From NCBI GenBank assembly GCA_035296965.1, contig DATGZX010000057.1, forward strand, positions 62,001 through 126,000: 64,000 nucleotides of DNA, given 5' to 3'. The DNA comes from DATGZX01 sp035296965 (lineage in GTDB: Bacteria; Planctomycetota; Planctomycetia; Gemmatales; Gemmataceae). This document shows positions 33,853-44,357 of this stretch, piece by piece; position 1 is the first letter of the stretch, and every line of letters starts with the position of its first letter. Position numbers and translations under genes: made by a program. A model generated the notes under the pieces. That model was not told where the DNA came from. It searched no databases and worked only from the letters and a program-made list of their open reading frames with translations.

Positions 33853-34093
33853 GAACTTATCTTGCCGCGTGTGAAAGTCAGCGCTGCCCGTCGGCTTGCC
33901 GTAAAATCTTTCAGCCTCCGCAAGAACGAGCGCTCACTCCATTGCCGCTACCCCTCCGCGGAACGAGAATAGACTTTGAAGCGCTTGCTGCGACCGCCAC
34001 TGAATTCCGGAGCATCTTTGCATGCCTTTTATGAAGATCCGTTGAATCCGCGCTCTGTGTTTCGCGTCAGGCAATGATCGAGGAAAACTTAAC

Positions 34094-36811
<2,718 letters not shown>

Positions 36812-36858
36812 TCTTGGTCGTTTGAATTGCTACAAGGGGCATGGATTCGATCGGGTCA

Positions 36859-37209
36859 TTACACCTTCGGTCCGCGGCTTGCAGTTGATGCGGCTTTGTG
36901 GCGGACGGAAACAAAGCGGATCTCAACTTTCCGGTCAAGGGCCGCAGCGATTCGGCGGAGCATGCTCAAAGAGTGACCCTCGTAGTCGGCATTTTCGAGG
37001 AGACAGATAACCGAAGCCGTGGTTCCGACAAGTTTGGCAAGTTGCCTTTGGCTGAGACCAGTTTTGGTCCGCAGTTCATAGATTTTTCTGGCGACCTCAT
37101 CATTGGCCCTCGCTTCCTCCAGGGCCGCAATCCTGTCGGGGCGGCCTTCATAGTAGCGGCGGTGCATGATCTCCACGGCGTCGCTAGTTGGTTTGCGTTT
37201 TTTGGTCAT
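36859..37209 (-). CDS. XRE-family antitoxin (HigA type)
   Basis: The 116-residue protein has a helix-turn-helix: RTKTGLSQRQLAKLVGTTASVICLLENADYEGHSLSMLRRIAAALDRKVEIRF (about residues 47-100), the classic XRE layout. It starts six bases after the toxin stop, in the toxin-first order of HigBA modules. It is expected to neutralise the toxin and repress the shared promoter. Confidence 0.88.
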   Translation of the reverse strand: MTKKRKPTSDAVEIMHRRYYEGRPDRIAALEEARANDEVARKIYELRTKTGLSQRQLAKLVGTTASVICLLENADYEGHSLSMLRRIAAALDRKVEIRFVSVRHKAASTASRGPKV

Positions 37210-37215
37210 ACTGTC

Positions 37216-37581
37216 TTACTCCTCGTGCGAGTGGCGTTTCGGGTCTTTGCCGAACCGCTGATTCGCCGCTACGGCCCGGTCAATCTCTTTGGCAGGAACC
37301 CGTTGTTCTTTTACGAGGCCATGCGAGATTACGGCGGCGACGTTTTCGTAAAAGAAATAGAGCATGCGATAGTGCACCGTTCCAAGCCGGACGCGTAGCT
37401 CGTAAACGCCATCGCGTAAATAGTCGGCCTCGGGGCGGCGAAGTTCATGACCCAATTCGCGTAGCCGCTCAAGCTTCAGGCGGCATTTGTCTTGTGCTTT
37501 CTCTGGGAGACTATCGAGCCAGTCCACGATGGGTATCGTGCCGTCGTTCTCCCGGTAGAAGGCAACTCGGATCTGGGGCAT
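37216..37581 (-). CDS. RelE/ParE-superfamily toxin (HigB, phage Gp49-like)
   Basis: The 121-residue protein shows the HigB/Gp49-like pattern: PIVDWLDSLPEKAQDKCRLKLERLRELGHELRRPEADYLRDGVYELRVRLGTVHYRMLYFFYENVAAVISHGLVKEQRVP. This gives the helix pair, then ELRV, R-x-LYF and LxHGFxKK-like strands of mRNA-interferase toxins. The basic residues expected for RNA cleavage (ELRVR, HYRMLYF, the late H and K) are present, so it looks intact. Confidence 0.88.
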   Translation of the reverse strand: MPQIRVAFYRENDGTIPIVDWLDSLPEKAQDKCRLKLERLRELGHELRRPEADYLRDGVYELRVRLGTVHYRMLYFFYENVAAVISHGLVKEQRVPAKEIDRAVAANQRFGKDPKRHSHEE

Positions 37582-37593
37582 TCGTACCTCATC

Positions 37594-37628
37594 AGGAGCA
37601 TGTTCGCATAATTACGAACAACAGTCAA
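37594..37628 (-). promoter_or_regulatory. higBA promoter and operator dyad
   Basis: On the minus strand TTGACT (37628-37623), a 17-base spacer and GAACAT with an upstream TGC (extended -10) form a promoter for the toxin gene. The palindrome TGTTCG-8-CGAACA (37601-37620) overlaps the spacer and -10, where the antitoxin would be expected to repress. Confidence 0.55.
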
Positions 37629-37717
37629 GCGCGCACGCAAGGCGTTCGAACATGATTCCATAGAAGCCACTCATCCCCGTGCCCATTTCAACGAAAAGCC
37701 TATGCGGTGCAGCTGCT

Positions 37718-38683
37718 TCACAAAGGCGCCGGCAAATCTCGCTTGCAAAACGTCCACATCGCCAGCGCATACCCGGTGATGCCCACGCCGAACAAGACCG
37801 CCAGCACATTTACCGAGTAAACAGCATGCCCTCCTGTCCAGACGTCCAGATTCACCGACCACTGATGATGCAAAATGATCTGCTGCGGCTGGTAATAGTA
37901 GAAAACCGTCAGCGGCCGGAGCAGAGCCACGGTATCCCATAATTGACCGACCAGGTTCACCAGGAACATGATGAGTGTGCCAAATACTGTGATTCCGAGC
38001 ACCTTCCAGCGAAACCGTCCCGCCGCCGAGAGCAGCATGCTGTAGCCGCTGACCGCGAAGAGCAGCGCCGCGACGTTCCATAACGCCGGGCCAAAGGCCG
38101 CGGGATCGACTTGCAGCGAGGCCGGATCGATGTGCACGGTAAATGGCAGCTTCGCCAGGTTCTGCTCCTCAATTTGCGTCGGGCCGACCAGCCAGTTACC
38201 CAGCCAGGTACCACCCCACAGGCTCAAGCACAAAAAGGGAATTGTCACGCAATCGACGCAGAGGTGCGCCAGGATCAACCGCGAGCGGCGCACGGGCTGG
38301 GCGAGGAGCAGCTCCATCGTCCCCCGGTCGATCTCGCCCGCGATGGCGCCGGAGGCGCGGCCGATGGCCCAGATGCAGAAAATCGTCTGCATGAGCGGAT
38401 GCACGTAGCCGATGGACATGATGTCCATGGAGCGATCGAGGGTGATCTCCTCGCCCCCCATTAGGGTGCGCATGATCTTGCCGGGCCCGCCGAAAACCAC
38501 CTTCTCGATTTCCTGCGGGGCCATCCCTTGGGCAATCGCGAGACCTCGGAAAAAGGGCACCAGCTCCACGGTGATCCGTTGTGTGATCTTCACCCAGAGG
38601 CATTGGAACCCAATGAGCAACAATGCCACGACGATCAACGGCTGGCGGACGTCGCGGACGAGTTTGCGAACGAGGCTTATCAT
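37718..38683 (-). CDS. ABC-type exporter, membrane permease
   Basis: The 321-residue protein has about six hydrophobic segments (LIVVALLLIGFQCLWV, PLMQTIFCIWAIGRASGAIAGE, LILAHLCVDCVTIPFLCLSLWGG, LWNVAALLFAVSGYSMLLSAA, ILVLAVLFGVGITGYALAMWTF-like end). It carries the ABC-2 permease hallmark GEIDRGTMELLLAQPVRRSRLILA. Its ATG overlaps the ATPase stop by one base (TAATG). The substrate is unknown. Confidence 0.85.
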   Translation of the reverse strand: MISLVRKLVRDVRQPLIVVALLLIGFQCLWVKITQRITVELVPFFRGLAIAQGMAPQEIEKVVFGGPGKIMRTLMGGEEITLDRSMDIMSIGYVHPLMQTIFCIWAIGRASGAIAGEIDRGTMELLLAQPVRRSRLILAHLCVDCVTIPFLCLSLWGGTWLGNWLVGPTQIEEQNLAKLPFTVHIDPASLQVDPAAFGPALWNVAALLFAVSGYSMLLSAAGRFRWKVLGITVFGTLIMFLVNLVGQLWDTVALLRPLTVFYYYQPQQIILHHQWSVNLDVWTGGHAVYSVNVLAVLFGVGITGYALAMWTFCKRDLPAPL

Positions 38684-39558
38684 TAGGGCACGGCTCCGTG
38701 ATAGCGGCGATAAATCGAGGACAGGCCCAGCGGTTGCATCCGCAAATCCGCGACGGCTTGGTGGGCGAGCCAGTCGAGCAAAGGCGGCAGCGGGCCGGTA
38801 TATTCCAGCGTGAGGCTGTCCTGCCTCTGCTCGCGCAGCTCCAGGCCGGCCAGAGCGGGGAGTTGGGCTTCGTGCTCGCGGGCAAAGCGAACATGAATGA
38901 GCCGGCCTTCGCGCAGCTCGCTTATATTCTGCAGATGGACCAATCGGCCGCGCTGAAGGATGCCGACCCGATGGCAGACATGCTCCACCTCGGTCAAAAC
39001 ATGGGAAGAAAAGAGCACGGCTTGCCCCCGGCCGCTCGCCCGCTGCAACTGCTCCAGAAGCTCGTCGCGCATGTTCGGATCGAGGGTGTTGGTCGGTTCG
39101 TCGAGGATGAGCAGCGGCGCCTTGGGCACGAGCACCTGGAGGAGCGCGACTTTGCGCTTCATTCCTGAGGAAAGGTGGGCAATGGGGCGATCCAAATCGA
39201 TATCCAATTTGCGAGCCATCTCCTGAACATCACCGTTGACCGGCTGACCGCGCAATTGTCCGAGGAAGCGAACCAATTGCCGGCCGGTCATGTTCTCGTA
39301 GAGACGGAGTTCGCCGGGGAGATAGGCAACCTGGCGACGCGCGGCCACGCTCTGGTGCCATGAATCGCAGCCGGAAACGGACACGTGACCGTCAGTCGGT
39401 CTGAGAAAGCCAAGCATCAAACGTAATGCGGTGGTTTTGCCCGAACCGTTGGGCCCGAGCAGGCCGAAAATCTCGCCGGGCGCTACCGTTAGATTGAGAT
39501 TATCTAGGGCTCGGTAACTGCCATAGTCTTTCGTGAGGTGCTCAGCGACAAGCAACAT
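38683..39558 (-). CDS. ABC transporter ATP-binding protein
   Basis: I start at ATG 39558 (MLLVAEHLTKDYGSYRALDNL), the usual first strand; the longer frame adds non-homologous residues. Walker A is GLLGPNGSGKTTALRL, the Q-loop region follows, the signature is HLSSGMKRKVALLQVL, and Walker B is PLLILDEPTNTLDPN. The C-terminal about 80 residues match the accessory region of ABC-2 type exporters. It is the partner of the permease directly downstream. Confidence 0.92.
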   Translation of the reverse strand: MLLVAEHLTKDYGSYRALDNLNLTVAPGEIFGLLGPNGSGKTTALRLMLGFLRPTDGHVSVSGCDSWHQSVAARRQVAYLPGELRLYENMTGRQLVRFLGQLRGQPVNGDVQEMARKLDIDLDRPIAHLSSGMKRKVALLQVLVPKAPLLILDEPTNTLDPNMRDELLEQLQRASGRGQAVLFSSHVLTEVEHVCHRVGILQRGRLVHLQNISELREGRLIHVRFAREHEAQLPALAGLELREQRQDSLTLEYTGPLPPLLDWLAHQAVADLRMQPLGLSSIYRRYHGAVP

Positions 39559-39743
39559 TGCAGGTTTTCTCGACACGAAGATTCGATGAAGACGCTCGTT
39601 TCCAGAGGGAAATGCCTCATCCGCGCGCACCAACGATGCTTTTCTAGGCGTCCCCTTTGCGAAATCGGGATGAAGGAGAGATGGGCTAGGCAACCCAGCC
39701 CCAGTTTCCCTCCAAATCGTGCAGCGCAGCGAGGCACCTCGCA

Positions 39744-39771
39744 TTGTTCCGACAGGAGCCTGGCTTATAAT
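39744..39771 (+). promoter_or_regulatory. Probable promoter of the acyl-CoA gene cluster
   Basis: TATAAT at 39766-39771 is a perfect -10 element, with TTGTTC at 39744-39749 16 bases upstream as a weak -35. The thiolase ATG lies 45 bases downstream. Confidence 0.55.
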
Positions 39772-39816
39772 TGATGATAAGAGTGCCTGTCTTAATCGCC
39801 AACAAGGGAACGAAGC

Positions 39817-40995
39817 ATGCCCGATGCCTTTCTACTCTCGGGAGCACGAACTCCGATAGGCAAATACCTTGGCGCCCTTGCCGAGGTTCCAGCAGTCCAG
39901 TTGGGTGCTGTCGCCGTCAAGGCGGCCCTGGAGCGTGCCGGCGCGCCCTTGGGCCGGGTCGACGAAGTCATCATGGGCAACGTGCTGCAAGCGGGCGTCG
40001 GGCAGAACCCAGCTCGCCAGGCTGCGCTAAAGGCCGGCCTTCCAGAAACTGTCGCGGCGTTCACGGTCAACAAGGTCTGTGGATCAGGACTGAAAGCCGT
40101 GATGTTGGCGGCCCAGGCTATCCGGGCGCGAGATGCGGAGTTGGTCGTGGCCGGCGGCATGGAGAGCATGAGCCGAGCTCCCTATCTGTTGTTTGGCGCG
40201 CGCTCCGGCTGGAAATACGGCGACCAGAAGGCCGTGGACGCCATGATCCATGACGGCCTTTGGTGCGCTTTCGAAGACTGGCACATGGGCGAGGCGGCCG
40301 AGCACATTGCCCAAAAGTGCGGCGTGACGCGCGCCGATCAAGATCGCTTCTCGGCCCAAAGCCAGCAGCGCGCAGCCGCCGCCTGGGAACGTGGCTCCTT
40401 CGCGGCAGAAATCATACCAGTCACCGTCGGCGCGGGAGCCAAGGCGAAAGTTGTGGCGCGTGACGAAGGCATTCGGCCCGAAACGACCGCCGAGGCACTG
40501 TCGAAACTGAAGCCGTCCTTTCGCGAGGGGGGTACGGTAACAGCCGGCAATGCTTCAATGATCAGTGACGGCGCGGCCGTGCTGGTCGTCGCGTCCGGCC
40601 AAGCCGCCGAGCAACTGGGCACCAAGCCGCGGGCAAAGATCATTGCCTACGCCACCAGCGGCATCGCGCCGAAAGACATCTTTCTGGCGCCGGTACCGGC
40701 CGTTCGCCAGGTGCTTGACAGGGCCGGGCTGCGTCAGCAGGACATCGATCTTTTCGAGTTGAACGAGGCTTTTGCGGCACAAATGCTCGCCTGCGGCAAA
40801 GAACTTCAGCTGGATGAAGGCCGAGTCAACGTGAATGGTGGAGCGATCGCGCTGGGCCATCCGATTGGTGCCTCGGGGGCTCGGGTCCTTGTCACCCTGC
40901 TGCACGCGTTGGAAGAGCGCAGCTTGCGGCGCGGTCTCGCTGCACTCTGCCTGGGCGGCGGCAACGCCGTGGCAATGATCGTGGAAAGGGTATGA
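39817..40995 (+). CDS. Acetyl-CoA C-acyltransferase (thiolase)
   Basis: The 392-residue length and all thiolase motifs fit: nucleophilic Cys in VNKVCGSGLKAVM (about residue 88), His in NVNGGAIALGHPIGASGARVL, and the last Cys in AALCLGGGNAVAMIV. It most resembles acetoacetyl-CoA thiolases (AtoB/PhaA). It can split acetoacetyl-CoA to two acetyl-CoA or do the reverse. With the downstream mutase and ligase it fits a butyrate/isobutyrate route. Confidence 0.92.
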   Translation: MPDAFLLSGARTPIGKYLGALAEVPAVQLGAVAVKAALERAGAPLGRVDEVIMGNVLQAGVGQNPARQAALKAGLPETVAAFTVNKVCGSGLKAVMLAAQAIRARDAELVVAGGMESMSRAPYLLFGARSGWKYGDQKAVDAMIHDGLWCAFEDWHMGEAAEHIAQKCGVTRADQDRFSAQSQQRAAAAWERGSFAAEIIPVTVGAGAKAKVVARDEGIRPETTAEALSKLKPSFREGGTVTAGNASMISDGAAVLVVASGQAAEQLGTKPRAKIIAYATSGIAPKDIFLAPVPAVRQVLDRAGLRQQDIDLFELNEAFAAQMLACGKELQLDEGRVNVNGGAIALGHPIGASGARVLVTLLHALEERSLRRGLAALCLGGGNAVAMIVERV

Positions 40996-41160
40996 GCTTC
41001 CCGAATGCGTGACCCTTCGCTTCGTGGTCTGCGCATCCATGCAAGGAGCGCGTTTCACCCAGGTCGAGCACGGCGAAAAATGGTATCCAGGAGTGGGGCA
41101 TCCATGCTCATGCGACTGCCGACTTCTCTCCCGAGTCTTCGCTGAGGAAAGGAAACGTTG

Positions 41161-42813
41161 ATGGCCGTTGTCACCGACCATTCCGCTTTTGATCGCTGGC
41201 AGCGGGAAATCGCTGCCGCACCGAAGCGCGACACGCCGCCGACCACGGTCAGCGGCGTGCCGGTTGAGCCGCTGTACACGCCGGAGAGCCTGAACGGCTT
41301 CGACCCCGACCTGGACCTTGGTTTTCCCGGTCAATATCCCTTCGCGCGTGGCGTTCATGCGACCATGTACCGCAGCCGGCTGTGGACGATGCGGCAGTTT
41401 GCAGGTTTCGGCACGCCCCGCCAGACCAACGAGCGTTTTCGATTCCTGCTCGAAAAGGGCCAAACCGGACTGAGCACCGCATTCGATCTGCCGACGTTGA
41501 TGGGCCTGGATAGCGACGATCCGCGCTGTCTGGGCGAGGTCGGCCGGCTCGGCGTCGCGGTTGACACCGTCGATGACATGCGCCAGCTCTTCGACGGAAT
41601 CGACCTGGGAGACGTGTCGGTCTCCATGACGATCAATGCCCCGGCCATCGTCATCCTTGCGTTCTTCCTGGCCAACGCCCAGGACCATGGGATCGACTGG
41701 CGGCGGCTGCGCGGCACCTTGCAAAACGACATCTTGAAAGAGTTCCATGCCCAGAACGAGTTCGTCTTCCCGCCAGAGCCATCCGTTCGGCTGGTGGCCG
41801 ACGTCATCGAGTTTTGCACACATCACGTACCGCAATGGAACACGGTAAGCATCAGTGGATACCATATTCGCGAGGCCGGCTCGACCGCCGTGCAGGAGCT
41901 TGCTTTCACGCTGGCGGACGGCTTCCACTACATCGATATGTGCCTCGCCCGCGGCCTGGATATCGACGCCTTCGCCCCACGTTTGAGCTTCTTCTTCAAC
42001 GCCCATAATGACATCTTCGAGGAACTCGCCAAGTATCGTGCCGCCCGCATCCTCTGGGCGGAAACCCTGCGCGAGAAATACGGGGCTCGCCAGGAATCTT
42101 CCTGGAAGTTGCGTTTCCACGCCCAGACCGCCGGCTGCTCGCTGCAAGACAAGCAACCCGAGGTGAACCTGATTCGCGTGGCCTATCAAGCGTTGGCGGC
42201 GGTTTTGGGTGGCTGCCAATCGCTGCACACCAACAGCATGGACGAGACGTTGGCACTACCCTCGGAGCATGCTGCCACGCTTGCCCTGCGGACGCAGCAG
42301 GTGCTGGCCTGTGAAACCGGCGTCACGAATACGGTCGATCCGGTAGGCGGCAGCTACTTCGTCGAAGCCATGACAAAGCAAATGCAACAGCAGGCCCGAG
42401 CCTACTTTGAGTGCATCGATCAGCTCGGCGGCATGATCGATGCCATCGAAGCCGGCTTCTTCCGCCGCGAGATCGCCGAGGCCGCGTTTGCCTATCAGCA
42501 GGACATCGATGCCAAGCGCAAGCTGATCGTCGGCGTCACTGCCTTCCAGCAAGCAGAGGAAAAACCTCTGGAAACACTGGTCATTCACGAGTCGGTGGAA
42601 CGCGAGCAAGTCGAAAGCCTGCGGCGCATCAAGGCCAAGCGCAGCAACGAAGACGTGCGCCGCACCCTCGACAAGGTGAAGCAAGCAGCGGCTACGACGC
42701 ACAACGTACTCCCCGCGTTGCTGGATGCCACCCACGCCCGCGCGACGGTTGGCGAAATCATGCACACCTTTGCCGATGTCTTCGGCCGCTACGAGGGCGC
42801 GGCCAAGTGGTAG
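41161..42813 (+). CDS. B12-dependent acyl-CoA mutase, catalytic subunit (isobutyryl-CoA mutase-like)
   Basis: GAGGAAAGGA precedes ATG 41161; a TTG one codon earlier is possible. The 550-residue TIM-barrel subunit lacks a B12 domain, as in IcmA and archaeal-type mutases. The key residues are Phe80 (in LWTMRQF) and Gln198 (in EFHAQNEF). In methylmalonyl-CoA mutase these are Tyr89 and Arg207; in Streptomyces IcmA they are Phe80 and Gln198. SISGYHIREAG, RLSFFFNAHND and LHTNSMDETLALPSE are family blocks. It should interconvert isobutyryl-CoA and n-butyryl-CoA with the next gene's product; methylmalonyl-CoA as substrate is less likely because the Arg is missing. Confidence 0.85.
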   Translation: MAVVTDHSAFDRWQREIAAAPKRDTPPTTVSGVPVEPLYTPESLNGFDPDLDLGFPGQYPFARGVHATMYRSRLWTMRQFAGFGTPRQTNERFRFLLEKGQTGLSTAFDLPTLMGLDSDDPRCLGEVGRLGVAVDTVDDMRQLFDGIDLGDVSVSMTINAPAIVILAFFLANAQDHGIDWRRLRGTLQNDILKEFHAQNEFVFPPEPSVRLVADVIEFCTHHVPQWNTVSISGYHIREAGSTAVQELAFTLADGFHYIDMCLARGLDIDAFAPRLSFFFNAHNDIFEELAKYRAARILWAETLREKYGARQESSWKLRFHAQTAGCSLQDKQPEVNLIRVAYQALAAVLGGCQSLHTNSMDETLALPSEHAATLALRTQQVLACETGVTNTVDPVGGSYFVEAMTKQMQQQARAYFECIDQLGGMIDAIEAGFFRREIAEAAFAYQQDIDAKRKLIVGVTAFQQAEEKPLETLVIHESVEREQVESLRRIKAKRSNEDVRRTLDKVKQAAATTHNVLPALLDATHARATVGEIMHTFADVFGRYEGAAKW

Positions 42814-42858
42814 TCGTGGCGTCTTTAGCACGCAGCGAAGGACTATATCACCATGCCT

Positions 42859-42930
42859 GATTCGGCAGCGGCGTAGGACAGATTTCCTAATCTGTCCGGT
42901 CAGGTTGGAAACCTGACCTACTGCCGAATC
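42859..42930. repeat. 72-base three-stem (cruciform-like) palindromic element
   Basis: An outer stem GATTCGGCAG/CTGCCGAATC (42859-42868 with 42921-42930) encloses two perfect 9-base hairpins: GGACAGATT-TCCT-AATCTGTCC (42876-42897) and GGTCAGGTT-GGA-AACCTGACC (42898-42918). It lies between the two mutase subunit genes. Confidence 0.85.
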
Positions 42931-42989
42931 CCGCACGGCCATTTAGTAATACATTGACTTGAACCAATCAACTCTCTGGAGACGGATGC

Positions 42990-43400
42990 ATGGCGAGGAA
43001 GCCGTCTACCCGCGTGGTATTGGCCAAGGTAGGCCTGGACGGACATGATCGTGGCATCAAAATCGTGGCCCGCGCTCTGCGTGACGCCGGCATGGAAGTG
43101 ATTTACGCCGGCCTGTGGCAAACGCCCGAGGCGGTCGTGCGCACGGTCGCCGACGAAGATGCGGATTGGCTGGGACTGAGCCTTCTCAGCGGCGCCCACC
43201 TAACTCTCGTCCCACGCGTGCTGCAGCTCTTGCGCGACGCTGGGCTGGAACACGTGGGCGTCCTGGTCGGTGGCATCATTCCCGAAGCGGACATTCCCAA
43301 GCTCCTGGAGATCGGGGTCGCTCGCGTCTTCGGTCCGGGAACCGCACTCGATGAGATCGTCGGCTTTTTGCGCGAGCGGCATGGAGCAACCCATGCTTAA
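42990..43400 (+). CDS. Cobalamin-binding subunit of the acyl-CoA mutase (IcmB-like)
   Basis: The 136-residue protein, the length of Streptomyces IcmB, carries the B12 lower-ligand motif DGHDRG (DxHxxG) near residue 16. It continues with AGMEVIYAGLWQTPEAVV, LGLSLLSGAHL (SxL) and LVGGIIPEADIPKL (GG), all standard for base-off/His-on cobalamin domains. GGAG precedes the ATG. It pairs with the catalytic subunit upstream. Confidence 0.93.
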   Translation: MARKPSTRVVLAKVGLDGHDRGIKIVARALRDAGMEVIYAGLWQTPEAVVRTVADEDADWLGLSLLSGAHLTLVPRVLQLLRDAGLEHVGVLVGGIIPEADIPKLLEIGVARVFGPGTALDEIVGFLRERHGATHA

Positions 43401-44340
43401 ATCCCTGATCGAACGATTGCAACATGGCGACCGGCTGGCACTGGCCCGTCTACTGACCCTCGCATCGCGCGGAGAGCGTCTGGAGGAAATGTCCGCTGCG
43501 CTCCCCCAGACCTCAGCCGGCAGCCGCGTGGTTGCCATCACCGGCAGCGGTGGCGTCGGCAAGAGCACATTGGTTGGCAAACTGATCGAACTGATTCGCG
43601 CGCATGGGCAGACCGTCGCCGTACTGGCCTGCGATCCCCAGAGCCCTTTGACCGGCGGCGCTTTGCTCGGCGACCGCTTCCGCATGCCCGACAGGACGGA
43701 CGATGACGGGGTATTCATCCGCAGCCTGGCAGCGCCTTCCGGACATGGGGCAATCGCCGACCACCTTGATGTGATGGTCCGTCTCCTGGATAGGTTCGGC
43801 TTTGGCGTCATCCTGATCGAAACGGTCGGGGCTGGCCAGGGGGACACGGTCATTCGCGATCTGGCCGATGTCCTCGTGCTCCTCGTACAGCCGGAAATGG
43901 GTGACGACCTTCAGTGGGAGAAGGCAGGGCTTCCGGAGGTGGCGGATGTCGTCGTGGTGCATAAGGCAGACCTGCCCAGTTCGGAACTTGTCGAGGCGCA
44001 GGTCCGTTCGATGCTGGCACTGTCGAAGGACTCTCACATACCTGTGCTTCGAGTAAGCGCCCGCACCAGCCAGGGCCTGGAGCAACTCTGGGAAACGATC
44101 GCCGGCATTCCGAGCCGTCGAGTCCTGCACAACGATGACGGCGCTGGTCTGCTGCAGGCGGCTCATGCGGTTCTGGCCGACTGGTTTGCCGCGGCGAAAG
44201 CCGACCGACTTCCCGAATTGCAGCAGCTGCTTAGCCAGTGGCAGCACGGGCGCCTGAATCAAGCTGAGGCGGCGTCGGCTCTTGTGCAGCTCCTGCAAAG
44301 GGAATACGGAGCCCCCCACGAGAAGCCAGGCGTGCATTAA
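43381..44340 (+). CDS. meaB: MeaB/ArgK-type GTPase chaperone of the B12 mutase
   Basis: I start at ATG 43381 (MEQPMLKSLIERLQHGDRLALAR), overlapping the previous gene by 20 bases; ATG 43393 is also possible. The G3E motifs are present: Walker A ITGSGGVGKSTLVGKL, DPQSPLTGGALLGDR, and the switch-like ETVGAGQGD; the family NKAD motif is replaced by HKAD in VVVHKAD. MeaB proteins gate loading and repair of adenosylcobalamin in methylmalonyl- and isobutyryl-CoA mutases (fused in IcmF). The overlap with the B12 subunit fits this. Confidence 0.93.
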   Translation: MEQPMLKSLIERLQHGDRLALARLLTLASRGERLEEMSAALPQTSAGSRVVAITGSGGVGKSTLVGKLIELIRAHGQTVAVLACDPQSPLTGGALLGDRFRMPDRTDDDGVFIRSLAAPSGHGAIADHLDVMVRLLDRFGFGVILIETVGAGQGDTVIRDLADVLVLLVQPEMGDDLQWEKAGLPEVADVVVVHKADLPSSELVEAQVRSMLALSKDSHIPVLRVSARTSQGLEQLWETIAGIPSRRVLHNDDGAGLLQAAHAVLADWFAAAKADRLPELQQLLSQWQHGRLNQAEAASALVQLLQREYGAPHEKPGVH

Positions 44341-44357
44341 GCTGCTGCGGAGACACC

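Larger units (their letters stand above)
33581..34093. other. Intergenic region with terminator and palindromic repeat
   Basis: This 513-base space holds an intrinsic terminator (33663-33704) and a family A palindrome (33768-33852). The part from 33853 to 34093, which should include the aconitase promoter, shows no confident -35/-10 pair. Confidence 0.5.

Noticed and set aside
40555..42228. 557-codon leftward open frame opposite the thiolase and mutase genes
   Set aside because: It spans two clear genes and the gap between them on the other strand, with low-complexity Gln/Arg/His composition and no family.
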